DNA of 64,000 nt from Rhodomicrobium lacus (GCF_003992725.1 NZ_RZNF01000012.1:1116001-1180000); one strand, 5' to 3'; counted from the stretch's first letter, positions 11,893-20,835 are shown. Program-made: numbers and translations. The notes: generated by a model not told the origin, from the letters alone.

Positions 11893-12302
11893 CGGCCTTA
11901 TCCTTTCATGCGGTTCTTGGAATTTAGACCACACATTGGCGCGTTTTCGCAGATGCACAATTGCGCTTAAGTTTATACCCGCGATGCCAGTTCGCGGAGA
12001 ATTGCCTTCGGGCAGGCGGACGCTTGGGATGATTTGGGGCGGGAAACCGTCAGGCCCGGCTTTCGAGGCGCCTTTGCGGGCGGCACGAAATGGCGTTCGC
12101 CGCAATCGGCCCGGCGCACGAGCGCGGTGGGGCGAGCGGCAAATCGACATGACTTACGGGTGCCATGCCGCTTGAGGCATCGGCCTTTCAAAGAATCGAA
12201 GGCGCGCCCCCGGACGCGCTCGATGCATCCGAACGGGGCATGCACGGCGGAAGCGGAACCCGGTGAAGCGCTGAGCTTCACCGGGGGTGTGCCTGGCGGC
12301 GC
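11893..12302. other. Intergenic region upstream of mcd
   Basis: This 410-bp gap lies between the end of the repeat-protein gene and the start of mcd. It contains the strong inverted repeat at 12259-12285 and presumably an independent mcd promoter. No convincing gene or promoter boxes were seen. Confidence 0.5.
12259..12285 (-). terminator. Perfect inverted repeat, possible terminator of the ccr-repeat-protein transcript
   Basis: CCCGGTGAAGC (12259-12269) and GCTTCACCGGG (12275-12285) form an 11-bp perfect stem with a 5-nt loop, 18 bp past the stop codon of the 12303-14174 gene. It lacks a T-run on the minus strand, so it may act as a transcript-stabilising hairpin or a weak terminator. Confidence 0.55.
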
Positions 12303-14174
12303 CTATTTCTTTTTGCCGAAGACCATGTCGAGCCACAGGCTGAAGAACGTCTTCTGCTCTTGTGGCTTCTGCCGCTCGGCGGGCTTCGCGGGCGCAGGCT
12401 CATCCGGCTGCGCGGGCGCCGGCTCCTGCGGCTGCGCCGCCTCGTAAACGGGAACGGGTTGCGCTTCCGCCACGGCTTCGGGCTGATACGGCGCGGCTTC
12501 CTGCGGCTGGGCCGGGGCAGCCTCTTCGGACGGCTGGGTGGCTTCGAATACGGGCACCGGCTGTGCCTCCACCGGCGTTTCGTGCGCGCCGTACTCCTGT
12601 ATCGGCCCGGAAGTAACATCAGCGGGCGAGCCGAGATCGTGCGTTGCCTCGACCACGTCGCGCGCCGAAATCACATCTACAGGCGCGGGCTCGGCGACCT
12701 CCGACAAAGCGCTTTCCGCCCGCTCCGCAGGCGCGATTTCAGGAGCGACCTCGACCGCCGCAGGCTCCGCCTCTTCGGCCACCGCAGCAGCGGTCGTCTC
12801 CGCAGGCTCGACCGGCGACGCCTGGGGTTCGGTCGCTTCTTCGGACGAAGTGCTTTCAAGGCGCTCGGCGATATCTTCGACGCGCGCATGAACCTCGCCC
12901 AACGCGTCGCCCCCGCCGCCCTGTAGAACGCCCTCTATGCTCGGATCGGCGGCGGTTCCATCAACCGGAGCCGCGTCCGATTCCGCAGCGGGAGCAGGCG
13001 CTTCGCCTTGCGGCTCGTTGTCCTGCGTGATCGCGACGTTGTCGTGAAGGTAGGCCGGCGCGTCCTGATTTTGGACAGTCTCGATGCCGTGAGCCGCCGC
13101 AACATCATCGACACGCCCTTTCGCCTCGGCAGCGAGATCGTCGAAGCTGACACCGCGCGGCTCCGTGGCGGAATCGTCAAGCACGGGTTTGGCTTCTTCA
13201 GCCGCAGCGACGTTTTCGCGAAGATGGGCGGGTGCGTCATGATGATGGACGGTTTCGACACCGTAGCTTTTCGCCACCTCCTCGACACGCGCTGTCGCCT
13301 CTCCCGCGAGATCGTCGAAGGAAACAGCCCGCGGCTCCGTGGCGCTCGTATCGAGGGCAGGCGCGGGTGCGGAAGCCTCGTCGGATGAGCCTTCGGATTC
13401 GGAAGCGGCAGGCCGTTCCGTCGCTTCCACAGGACCGCCGATCACCGGCTCCGCGGGAGCGCTGTCGGGCATCGAGGGAGCGTCGGCTTCGTCGATGACG
13501 CTTTCGGAATGCGCAGCCGCCACGTTTTCGTGGAGATGCGCGGGCGCCTCGTGATGATGGACAGTCTGAATGCCGTAGCTTTTCGCCACGTCCTCGACCC
13601 GCGCCTTCGAAGCGGCGGAAAGGGCATCGAAGCTCGGGCCCTCGGGAAGCGGCTGCCAGCTTGCGACGGCGACGTCATCGGCTGGAACCCGCGCGACGGG
13701 AGCGGCTGACGATTCGGCATCGTCGCTCGCTGCTTCAGGCTGCGATTCGGGTGCGGACTCGACGGCACCGGCTTCCGCCGGGTCATTTTCCGCCGACGCG
13801 GAAACATCTTCTTCGACGCCTTCTTCTCTGACCTTCTCGGAGGGCACAGCCTCAGTCGCCTCAAGGACAGGCGCGGATGCAGCGGGCGTGTCGCCGGACG
13901 CAGGCAGGAAAGCGCGCACGGCATCGAGCTTCTTCGAGGCAAGATAAAAGGGGTTGCCGTGCAGATCGAGTTCGATCGCAACGCGCGTGAGTTCGAGCGC
14001 CGACGCAAAGCTCGACGGCGCGCTTTCGCTGGCATTCGCGATATCCGCGCCCACCGCGTCGGCAAGATCGTTGATGGCGCGCCCGGCCGCGTCGGCCTGC
14101 GCTCCAAGCTCGGCGTAAGCAGCCGCGTTAAGGCTGCTCAACGCCTTTTGTAGGTCGTCGGATGCTCGCGTCAT
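12303..14174 (-). CDS. Acidic, Ala/Glu/Pro-rich tandem-repeat protein between ccr and mcd
   Basis: A 623-residue protein that I do not recognise. Residues 1-100 look like an ordered helical domain (DDLQKALSSLNAAAYAELGA ... RVAIELDLHGNPFYLASKKL). A long acidic Ala/Glu/Pro/Ser-rich part follows, containing three copies of a 39-residue module at about residues 182-220, 286-324 and 344-382. The module pattern is FDxLxxxAxxRVxxVAxxxG, then TV, a polar triplet, APAxLxxNVA. In copies 1 and 2 the triplet is HHH, in copy 3 it is QNQ. The C-terminus is FFSLWLDMVFGKKK. The ATG at 14174 has GGAG upstream; an open TTG at 14231 would overlap the ccr stop. It starts 53 bp after ccr, so cotranscription is likely. 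Low complexity suggests a disordered scaffold or polymer-binding protein; function unknown. Confidence 0.75.
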   Translation of the reverse strand: MTRASDDLQKALSSLNAAAYAELGAQADAAGRAINDLADAVGADIANASESAPSSFASALELTRVAIELDLHGNPFYLASKKLDAVRAFLPASGDTPAASAPVLEATEAVPSEKVREEGVEEDVSASAENDPAEAGAVESAPESQPEAASDDAESSAAPVARVPADDVAVASWQPLPEGPSFDALSAASKARVEDVAKSYGIQTVHHHEAPAHLHENVAAAHSESVIDEADAPSMPDSAPAEPVIGGPVEATERPAASESEGSSDEASAPAPALDTSATEPRAVSFDDLAGEATARVEEVAKSYGVETVHHHDAPAHLRENVAAAEEAKPVLDDSATEPRGVSFDDLAAEAKGRVDDVAAAHGIETVQNQDAPAYLHDNVAITQDNEPQGEAPAPAAESDAAPVDGTAADPSIEGVLQGGGGDALGEVHARVEDIAERLESTSSEEATEPQASPVEPAETTAAAVAEEAEPAAVEVAPEIAPAERAESALSEVAEPAPVDVISARDVVEATHDLGSPADVTSGPIQEYGAHETPVEAQPVPVFEATQPSEEAAPAQPQEAAPYQPEAVAEAQPVPVYEAAQPQEPAPAQPDEPAPAKPAERQKPQEQKTFFSLWLDMVFGKKK

Positions 14175-14227
14175 GTCTGGCTCCAGTTCTTTTTCCGTGG
14201 ACTCGGAGTCAGAACGAAGCCGGGTCG

Positions 14228-15535
14228 TCAACCGAACCGCGCTTTGGATGCCTCGATCGCATCCTCGAATGTACGCAAACCCGTATGCGGAGCGCTGACG
14301 AGTACCGCCATATTACCCGGCCGATGCTCGTTCTTCCACATGCGCATATGCGCTTTCGGTATGTCGGTCCACGGAAAAACTTCACTCATGCACGGGTCAA
14401 TTCGCCGCTCAATCATGAGTTTGTTAGCCTGGCTCGCCTGCAACAGATTGGCGAAGTGCGATCCCTGCAAGCGCTTCTGGTGCATCCAGAGATAACGCGC
14501 GTCGAGCGTGAGATTATAGCCCGTCGTGCCCGCGCAGATCACCACCATGCCGCCGCGCTTCACGACGAACACGGACACCGGAATCGTGGATTCGCCCGGG
14601 TGCTCGAAGACGAAATCGACGTTGTTACCCTTGCCGGTATGCTCCCAGATCGCTGCGCCGAACTTCCTGACTTCCTTGAACCACTCCGCATATTCGGGCG
14701 TGTTCACCTTGGGCATCTGGCCCCAGCACTTGAAGTCCTTGCGGTTGATCGTTCCTTTTGCACCGAGTTGCATGACGAAGTCGCGCTTGTCGTCCTCGGA
14801 CACCACACCGATGGCGTTCGCGCCGGACGCCGCGCAGAGCTGCACCGCGAACGAGCCGAGGCCGCCCGAAGCGCCCCAGACGAGTACATTATGACCGGGG
14901 CGCAGCACGTGAGGGCGATGGCCGAACAGCATGCGGTAGGCGGTCGCGAGCGTCAGGGTGTAGCACGCGCTTTCTTCCCAGGTGAGGTGCTTCGGGCGCG
15001 CCATGAGCTGGCGATCCTGAACGCGCGCGAACTGCGCGAAGCTGCCGTCCGGCGTTTCATAGCCCCAGATGCGCTGGGACGGCGAGAACATCGGGTCTCC
15101 GCCGTTACACTCCTCGTCGTCGCCGTCGTCCTGGTTGCAGTGCACAACGACTTCGTCGCCGACCTTCCAGCGCTTCACCTTAGAGCCCACGGCCCAGACG
15201 ATGCCCGACGCATCGGAACCGGCGACATGGAACGGCGCCTTGTGGACGTCGAACGTGGAAATCGGGGTTCCGAGCGCGGCCCACACGCCATTATAGTTCA
15301 CACCCGCGGCCATCACGAGAATGAGCACGTCGTGGCTGTCGAGCTTCCAGGTCGGCACGACTTCCATCTGCATGGCATCTTCCGGCGGCCCGTGGCGCTC
15401 GCGGCGGATCGCCCATGCGTACATCTTTTCGGGGACATGGCCGAGCGGCGGGATTTCGCCGACCTCATACAGGTCCTTCAGGCCCTCCCCTGAGGTGGAG
15501 GACGCGGATTGCTTGAATGCAATCACCTCACTCAT
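14228..15535 (-). CDS. ccr: Crotonyl-CoA carboxylase/reductase
   Basis: This 435-residue enzyme of the medium-chain dehydrogenase superfamily carries out the NADPH-dependent reductive carboxylation of crotonyl-CoA to ethylmalonyl-CoA, the key step of the ethylmalonyl-CoA pathway for acetyl-CoA assimilation. Recognisable parts are GVNYNGVWAALG near residue 80, the VVVHCNQDDGDDEECNGGDP insertion typical of Ccr rather than of ordinary enoyl reductases, WEESACYTLTLATAYRMLFG, and the nucleotide fold VWGASGGLGSFAVQL. Length and start (MSEVIAF, with AAGGAGC upstream) are normal. With the mcd-like gene it points to growth on C2 or C1 compounds or polyhydroxybutyrate. Confidence 0.96.
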   Translation of the reverse strand: MSEVIAFKQSASSTSGEGLKDLYEVGEIPPLGHVPEKMYAWAIRRERHGPPEDAMQMEVVPTWKLDSHDVLILVMAAGVNYNGVWAALGTPISTFDVHKAPFHVAGSDASGIVWAVGSKVKRWKVGDEVVVHCNQDDGDDEECNGGDPMFSPSQRIWGYETPDGSFAQFARVQDRQLMARPKHLTWEESACYTLTLATAYRMLFGHRPHVLRPGHNVLVWGASGGLGSFAVQLCAASGANAIGVVSEDDKRDFVMQLGAKGTINRKDFKCWGQMPKVNTPEYAEWFKEVRKFGAAIWEHTGKGNNVDFVFEHPGESTIPVSVFVVKRGGMVVICAGTTGYNLTLDARYLWMHQKRLQGSHFANLLQASQANKLMIERRIDPCMSEVFPWTDIPKAHMRMWKNEHRPGNMAVLVSAPHTGLRTFEDAIEASKARFG

Positions 15536-15822
15536 ATTCTGCTCCTTGCAGCGGCAACCCGAAGGTTTTCTGTCCTTGGTTGCAGCGCAGCATGATCCTT
15601 TTGTGTGCAGGGCAATATTGGCAAAAAGTCGAGTCTGAGCGGGAAAAGTTCGCGTCTTTGCCCCGCAAACACAAACGAGTCGAAGCCAGGACTCGTTCCT
15701 CGAACAAGCTCGGCCTTGAGGATACCAAACGAAATAAAAGGGGTTGCAGTCCTGATGCGCAGGTCTTCCGCGCTTGCCGAACGTTTGGCTGCCCTTTTTG
15801 GGGTCGGGGGGAAAAACGGGTG

Positions 15823-15854
15823 CAAAAAAAATCCCGCGAACGTCGTTCGCGGGA
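15823..15854 (-). terminator. Rho-independent terminator after serA
   Basis: The arms TCCCGCGAA (15832-15840) and TTCGCGGGA (15846-15854) form a 9-bp stem; on the minus strand it is followed by a run of T (A-run 15823-15831). It lies about 135 bp beyond the serA stop codon, with a dispersed repeat in between. The remainder of the 15536-15987 gap shows only the ccr upstream region. Confidence 0.85.
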
Positions 15855-15896
15855 CAGCTATCTGAAGAAGATGCGAGCGCAGTAACGAGCGCTGGC

Positions 15897-15966
15897 TTAC
15901 AGCGTCGTGCGGTAAATCGGACGCTGCAAGTCGTGCTTGTCGATCAGCTTCTCCGCGTCAAATCGA
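15897..15966 (-). repeat. Dispersed intergenic repeat C, copy 1
   Basis: Read on the minus strand, this segment matches 19751-19830 over most of its length. Shared blocks include AGCTGATCGACAA or its GGCTGATCGACAA variant, CAGCGTC, and the end CGCACGACGCTGTA. The segment contains inverted CAGCGTC/GACGCTG arms. It lies between the serA stop and its terminator. Confidence 0.7.
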
Positions 15967-15987
15967 GCCCGATCTGACGCGGATCAT

Positions 15988-17568
15988 CTAGAAGCTGAGG
16001 CGCGCGGCGCGCACGACGTGCGGCAACGCCAGCGCCTTCTCGATGGTCGCATCGCTCACCGGCTCGTCGACGGTGACGAGCGCCATCGCCTTGCCGCCCT
16101 GCGCTTCGCGGCCGAGGTTGAACGTCGCAATGTTGACACCCTCATTGCCGAGCAGCGTGCCGAGCGCGCCGATGTGGCCCGGCTTGTCGGCGTTCACCGT
16201 GAACAGCATGTTTGGCGCGAACTCGGCGTCCATGGGAACGTGATTGATCTGGATGACGCGCGGCTTGCCATCGGAGAACACCGTTCCGGCGATGGAAATT
16301 TCCTGCTTCTCGGTCTTCAGCGTCACGCGGATATAGGTTTCGTAGGCGCCTTCCTGACCGCGCTTCGTTTCCTCGACCTTGATGCCGCGTTCCTTCGCGA
16401 CCGCCGGACCCGACACCATGTTGACGTGCAGGAAGTGGCGCAGAACGCCCGAGATCGCCGCGGAGGTCAGCGCGCGCGTGTTCATGTCGGCAACATCGCC
16501 CGCATATTCGAGGCGGATGAAGTTCGGCGCGGCTTCGGTGAGCTGGCCGGCAAAAGAGCCGAGCAGTTCGGCGAGCTTCACGAACGGCTTCAGCTTCGGC
16601 GCTTCTTCCGCCGTGATCGACGGGAAGTTGACGGCATTAGAAATCGCGCCGGTGAGAAGGTAATCCGCCATCTGCTCGGCCACCTGAAGCGCGACGTTCT
16701 CCTGCGCTTCCGACGTGCTCGCGCCGAGATGCGGCGTGGCGATCACGTTCGGCAGATTGAACAGCACGTTCTCTTTCGCGGGTTCCACCTCGAACACGTC
16801 GAGCGCCGCACCGGCCACATGACCCGCCTTGATGGCATCCGCCAGCGCCTGTTCGACGATGAGGCCGCCACGGGCGCAATTGATGATGCGCACGCCCTTC
16901 TTCATCGTGTCGATGGACTCGGCGTTGATGATGTTCTTCGTCTTTTCCGTCAGCGGCGTGTGCAGCGTGATGAAGTCCGCGCGGCGGAACAGTTCCTCAA
17001 GCGTGACGCGCTCGACGCCGAGGTCGAGCGCGCGCTCTTCCGTCAGGAAGGGGTCGAACGCGATGACCTTCATGCGAAGGCCCTGCGCGCGATCCGCAAC
17101 GATGGAGCCGATATTGCCGCAGCCGATGATGCCGAGTGTCTTGGACGTGATTTCGACGCCCATGAACTTCGACTTTTCCCACTTGCCCGCGTGCGTGGAG
17201 CGGTCCGCTTCCGGGATCTGGCGGGCGAGCGCCGTCAGCAGCGAAATGGCATGCTCTGCGGTGGTGATGGAGTTGCCGAACGGCGTGTTCATGACGATGA
17301 CGCCGCGCGCGGTGGCGGCGGGCACGTCCACGTTATCGACGCCGATGCCCGCGCGGCCCACCACTTTCAGACGTTCGGCGGCGGCGAGCACCTTTTCGGT
17401 GACCTTCGTCGCGGAGCGGATGGCGAGACCGTCGTAATTGCCGATGATTTCGGCGAGTTGGTCCTTGTCGAGGCCGATCTTGGTATCGACTTCGATGCCG
17501 CGATTCTTGAAGATTTCAGCGGCGGCGGGAGAAAGCTTGTCAGCGACAAGCACGCGAGGCGCAGTCAT
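15988..17568 (-). CDS. serA: D-3-phosphoglycerate dehydrogenase
   Basis: SerA catalyses the first step of serine synthesis, 3-phosphoglycerate to 3-phosphohydroxypyruvate. The 526-residue protein is the long form. It has the NAD motif GIIGCGNIGSIVADRAQG near residue 150, the catalytic segments NCARGGLIVEQAL (Arg) and FEVEP (Glu), and HLGAST (His). An intervening domain follows, then a C-terminal ACT domain starting near IQINHVPMDAEFAPN and including GHIGALGTLLGNEGVNIAT. The ATG at 17568 is preceded by AGGAGA; a longer open frame upstream falls in repeat DNA. It follows serC by 135 bp on the same strand. Confidence 0.97.
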   Translation of the reverse strand: MTAPRVLVADKLSPAAAEIFKNRGIEVDTKIGLDKDQLAEIIGNYDGLAIRSATKVTEKVLAAAERLKVVGRAGIGVDNVDVPAATARGVIVMNTPFGNSITTAEHAISLLTALARQIPEADRSTHAGKWEKSKFMGVEITSKTLGIIGCGNIGSIVADRAQGLRMKVIAFDPFLTEERALDLGVERVTLEELFRRADFITLHTPLTEKTKNIINAESIDTMKKGVRIINCARGGLIVEQALADAIKAGHVAGAALDVFEVEPAKENVLFNLPNVIATPHLGASTSEAQENVALQVAEQMADYLLTGAISNAVNFPSITAEEAPKLKPFVKLAELLGSFAGQLTEAAPNFIRLEYAGDVADMNTRALTSAAISGVLRHFLHVNMVSGPAVAKERGIKVEETKRGQEGAYETYIRVTLKTEKQEISIAGTVFSDGKPRVIQINHVPMDAEFAPNMLFTVNADKPGHIGALGTLLGNEGVNIATFNLGREAQGGKAMALVTVDEPVSDATIEKALALPHVVRAARLSF

Positions 17569-17608
17569 GGTGTGTCTCCTGAAAACGTCCAGAGACAGAA
17601 ACGGTGTG

Positions 17609-17695
17609 TCATCGCGGGATTGACCCGTCAATCCAGGTCGCGGGCTCTGGAGGTTCCGCCGCTGGATGGCCGGGTCGAGCCCGGCCATGACAGAG
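17609..17695. repeat. Palindromic intergenic repeat between serC and serA
   Basis: The gap holds two palindromes: GGATTGAC/GTCAATCC around 17620-17640, and TGGCCGGG/CCCGGCCA around 17665-17690, the latter followed by ATGACAGA. Such GGCCGGGTCGAGCCCGGCC motifs are common dispersed elements in alphaproteobacterial genomes. It sits in the serC-serA intergenic region and might affect relative expression. Confidence 0.65.
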
Positions 17696-17703
17696 GATGA
17701 ACC

Positions 17704-18864
17704 TTAAGCGGCGACCTTGGCCTTCGCGTTGGCGAAAGCCCAGTCGAGCCACGGCAGGAGCGCTTCGAGGTCCGACGCCTCGACGGTCGCGCCCGCCCAG
17801 ATGCGAAGCCCGGCAGGCGCATCGCGATAAGCACCGATGTCGAGCGCAGCGCCTTCCTTTTCGAGCGTGGAGGCGATGTCCTTGGCGACGGCGGCCTGAG
17901 CCTCCGGGGTCGCGATCTCGGGATCGACGATCTTGAGGCACACGCTGGTGTTGGAGCGCGTGGACGGCACGGTGGCGAGGAAGTCGACCCACGGCGTCTT
18001 CTCGACCCAGTCGGCGAGCACCTTGAAGTTCGCGTTGGAGCGCGCCTGAAGCGCCTTGAGGCCGCCGAGACTTTCCGCCCAGTTCAGCGCGTCGAGATAG
18101 TCTTCGACGCAGAGCATGGACGGCGTGTTGATGGTGGAGCCTTCGAAGATCTCGCGGTTGAGCTTGCCGCCCTTCGTCATGCGGAATAGCTTCGGCATCG
18201 GCCACACCGGCGTGTAGCTTTCGAGGCGTTCGACGGCGCGCGGAGACAGGATCAGAATGCCGTGCTGCCCTTCGCCGCCAAGCACCTTCTGCCAGGAGAA
18301 GGTGACGACATCGAGCTTCGACCAGTCGAGATCCTGCGCGAATGCCGCCGAAGTGGCGTCGCAGAATGTGAGACCTTCGCGATTGTCGGGAATGAAGTCG
18401 CCGCTCGGAACGCGGACGCCCGATGTGGTGCCGTTCCAGGTGAAGACGACGTCGTTGCGGAAATCGGCCTGGCCGAGGTCGGGAAGCTCGCCATAGGGCG
18501 CGTCGAACACGCGCACATCCTTCAGCTTGAGCTGCTTCGTGATGTCCGTGACCCAGTCCTTGCCGAAGCTTTCCCAGGCGAACACGTCAATGCCACGGGC
18601 GCCGAGAGCCGACCACATGGCCATTTCAAACGCGCCGGTATCGGAAGCGGCGACGATGCCGATGAGATAATCCTGCGGCACACCGAGGATTGCGCGCGTC
18701 TTGTCGATCGCGAGCTTCAGCTTGGCCTTGCCGGGCTTCGAGCGGTGCGACCGACCCAGTTCCGCGGTCTTGAGGTTTTCGAGGGAATAGCCGGGGCGCT
18801 TGGCGCAAGGGCCGGAGGAGAAATGCGCGACATTGGGGCGCGCGGCAGGCTTGGTGGCCGTCAT
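17704..18864 (-). CDS. serC: Phosphoserine aminotransferase
   Basis: SerC transaminates 3-phosphohydroxypyruvate to phosphoserine using PLP. The 386-residue protein matches the alphaproteobacterial type, which starts with a Pro-rich segment ([20 protein letters not shown]). Other landmarks are [40 protein letters not shown] and the PLP-lysine region [14 protein letters not shown]. It is the first gene of serC-serA, so the two consecutive steps of serine biosynthesis are encoded together. Confidence 0.97.
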   Translation of the reverse strand: MTATKPAARPNVAHFSSGPCAKRPGYSLENLKTAELGRSHRSKPGKAKLKLAIDKTRAILGVPQDYLIGIVAASDTGAFEMAMWSALGARGIDVFAWESFGKDWVTDITKQLKLKDVRVFDAPYGELPDLGQADFRNDVVFTWNGTTSGVRVPSGDFIPDNREGLTFCDATSAAFAQDLDWSKLDVVTFSWQKVLGGEGQHGILILSPRAVERLESYTPVWPMPKLFRMTKGGKLNREIFEGSTINTPSMLCVEDYLDALNWAESLGGLKALQARSNANFKVLADWVEKTPWVDFLATVPSTRSNTSVCLKIVDPEIATPEAQAAVAKDIASTLEKEGAALDIGAYRDAPAGLRIWAGATVEASDLEALLPWLDWAFANAKAKVAA

Positions 18865-19197
18865 AGCGGTCTACCCTTTCAGATAGTTGCTTCCCGGTGG
18901 GGGGAAGTGTCCCGCGACGACGCATAAGCGCGCGTTTGTATTGTGTCAACAGAAATGGGTTTGCCATTATTAACTTGGACAGCAGGTAATGCTAGAGAAT
19001 TGGGAAAACGGGAAACTTTCACAAGCCTGCGCTGTTCTGCCTTACCGCGCGGCCGCGAACCAGAAGACTTGCCAGGCAGTACAGATTTTTGCAGGCATGC
19101 CTTTCTTCGCGCCGTGTTTTTTTGAGTATCAGTCGCTCAATTTCGGAACTCGTTGTTCCAATTTCGGCGATATATCAACGGTCAAAGGAAACGAAGA
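18865..19197. other. Divergent intergenic region serC / PepSY gene
   Basis: A 333-bp region that must contain the serC promoter (minus) and the promoter of the PepSY protein (plus). It is noticeably more AT-rich than its surroundings near 18930-19190. I see no gene in it. The plus-strand gene has only a weak binding site (AAAGGAAACGAAG). Confidence 0.5.
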
Positions 19198-19566
19198 ATG
19201 CGTAACCCGTTCCGATCTGCTGCCGTAGCTTTTTCCGTCGCAACATCAGCAGCCTTGCTTGCTTCGCCCAACGCCTTCGCAAAGGACGATGACTCCCGGC
19301 GGGAGATCCATCAGGGCATCAAGCAGGGAGACATCAAGTCGCTCTCCGACATCCTCGTGATCTCGAAAGACAAGGTCGTCGGCGAGGTGATCGAAGCCGA
19401 AATCGACCGCAAGGGCGGCAAGTGGCTCTACGAACTCGAAGTGATCGATCCCGAGGGGTTGAAGTCCAAGGTGAAGGTCGACGCCAAGACCGGCGATGTA
19501 GTGGAAGGCGCCCGGAAGGCCCAGCGCGAGGAGCGCAGGGAAGAACGCCGCGAGGAGCGCCGCTAG
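19198..19566 (+). CDS. Small periplasmic PepSY-domain protein
   Basis: A 122-residue secreted protein. Residues 1-27 form a signal peptide with a likely cleavage after NAFA. The mature part has one PepSY-type domain (SLSDILVISKDKVVGEVIEA, then GGKWLYELEVIDPEGLKSKV and VDAKTGDVVEG), a fold often found in inhibitors or sensors in the cell envelope. The C-terminus is a run of charged ERREERREERR. The TAG stop codon lies inside the first bases of an intergenic palindromic element. Partner and role are unknown. Confidence 0.85.
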   Translation: MRNPFRSAAVAFSVATSAALLASPNAFAKDDDSRREIHQGIKQGDIKSLSDILVISKDKVVGEVIEAEIDRKGGKWLYELEVIDPEGLKSKVKVDAKTGDVVEGARKAQREERREERREERR

Positions 19567-19638
19567 TGGTCCGATTCCGACATTTGCATCCGCTTGCAGC
19601 ACGCTTGCGAGCAAATGTGGAATCGAAAGGACCACTAG
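19563..19638. repeat. Palindromic element A, copy 1
   Basis: CTAGTGGTCC (19563-19572) and GGACCACTAG (19629-19638) are perfect inverted termini, with further inner pairing GATTCC/GGAATC and ACATTTGC/GCAAATGT. The left end supplies the stop codon (TAG) of the PepSY gene. Element B follows 13 bp later. A second copy of the A-B pair lies at 52566-52715. Confidence 0.85.
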
Positions 19639-19651
19639 CAACATGATGATT

Positions 19652-19730
19652 CTAGTGGAGCTTTTGAATTTTGACATTTGAGCGAGAGCGCGCAGCCACC
19701 GGGACTCAAATGTGAAATTCGCTCCACTAG
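19652..19730. repeat. Palindromic element B, copy 1
   Basis: CTAGTGGAGC (19652-19661) and GCTCCACTAG (19721-19730) are perfect inverted termini; the arms continue with AATTTTGACATTTGAG and CTCAAATGTGAAATT. The central part (GAGCGAGAGC ... CACCGGGACTC) is in the opposite orientation to that of copy 2 at 52638-52715. Confidence 0.85.
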
Positions 19731-19750
19731 CGTCGCGCGTTGAATCGGCA

Positions 19751-19830
19751 TCGATCTGACGCCGACAGGCTGATCGACAAACACATCTACAGCGTCGTGC
19801 GGCGTGCGATTTTGCGGCACGACGCTGTAG
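19751..19830 (+). repeat. Dispersed intergenic repeat C, copy 2
   Basis: This matches the reverse complement of 15897-15966. The right half is a palindrome with arms TACAGCGTCGTGC and GCACGACGCTGTA (19788-19829 region). Together with elements A and B it fills the 336-bp gap between the PepSY gene and the hydrolase gene. Confidence 0.7.
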
Positions 19831-19902
19831 AAACCGATTTCCCTTCGTGCTCGCCGAACAGCAATCCGGTAATATCGGAGCGGCCAACGCGGGGGCAATT
19901 CG

Positions 19903-20835
19903 ATGAAATGGATATCGCTATGCGCGGCAGCGGCGCTGGCGCTTCTGACGGCAGATGCGTCGGCGTGGTCCGAGCGCGGCGTCGCGCTCGGCGAACTTCA
20001 TGGCACGATAATCCTGCCTGAAGGAAAACCGTCAACCGCCGTTCTCATCCTGCCGGGTTCCGGCCCGGTCGACCGCAACGGCAACATCCCCGGCATGCCG
20101 AACAACAGCCTCAAAATGGTGGCGACAGGTCTGGCGGATCAGGGGATCGCGTCGCTGCGCATCGACAAGCGCGGCGTGGCCGAAAGCCGCGCCGCTGCCC
20201 CGCGAGAGGAAGACTTGCGCTTCGATACATATGTCGAAGATGCGGTCCGCTGGATCGGTCTTCTTCGCTCGCAGGATGGAATTTCGTCAGTGGCGGTGCT
20301 CGGCCATAGCGAGGGGGCGCTGGTGGCGACGCTTGCGGCACAGCGCGCCGACGTTTCGGCGCTCGTTCTGATCGCCGGACCGGGCGTCCCGTTTGCAGAA
20401 CTGCTCGACCGGCAGTTGGCAAAGGCAGGCACTCCGGAGGCCCTTCGCGCCGCGTCGCGGACGATCTCGGCAAAACTCCAGCGCGGCGAGGGTGTTGAAG
20501 CCGTTCCGCCGGAGCTTTTCGCGCTCTATCGACCGAGCGTGCAACCCTACCTCATCTCGCTTCTCCGCCTCGATCCGGTGGCCGAACTCGCCAAGGCGCG
20601 ATGCCGCGTCCTCATCGTGCAAGGCACGACAGACGTCCAGATCGAGACCGCCGACGCCGAGCGCCTTGCGAAGGCCCGGCCGGATGCGAAGATGGCGATT
20701 ATCGAGGGGATGAACCACGTTCTGAAAGATTCGCCGCCGGATCGGGCGGCGAACATCAAAACATATGCCGAACCCGACAGGCCGCTCTCGGCGCGGCTCA
20801 TCCCCGTCATCGCCGAATTCCTGAGCGGGCGTTAA
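19903..20835 (+). CDS. Secreted alpha/beta-hydrolase
   Basis: A 310-residue alpha/beta-hydrolase fold protein. A signal peptide (MKWISLCAAAALALLTADASA) suggests export to the periplasm. The oxyanion-hole region is VLILPGSGPVDRNGN, the nucleophile elbow GHSEGAL contains the catalytic Ser, and the acid and His follow in VQGTTDVQI and GMNHVLK. The overall pattern is like serine aminopeptidase_S33/hydrolase-4 type esterases. The substrate is unknown. It ends in a 4-bp convergent overlap with the isochorismatase-family gene. Confidence 0.88.
   Translation: MKWISLCAAAALALLTADASAWSERGVALGELHGTIILPEGKPSTAVLILPGSGPVDRNGNIPGMPNNSLKMVATGLADQGIASLRIDKRGVAESRAAAPREEDLRFDTYVEDAVRWIGLLRSQDGISSVAVLGHSEGALVATLAAQRADVSALVLIAGPGVPFAELLDRQLAKAGTPEALRAASRTISAKLQRGEGVEAVPPELFALYRPSVQPYLISLLRLDPVAELAKARCRVLIVQGTTDVQIETADAERLAKARPDAKMAIIEGMNHVLKDSPPDRAANIKTYAEPDRPLSARLIPVIAEFLSGR

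Noticed and set aside
10354-11970. 538-codon plus-strand open frame opposite mcd
   Set aside because: Shadow frame of the acyl-CoA dehydrogenase gene, with typical HRRDR-rich composition.
15937-17700. 587-codon plus-strand frame opposite serA
   Set aside because: Mirrors serA; no start context and no similarity.
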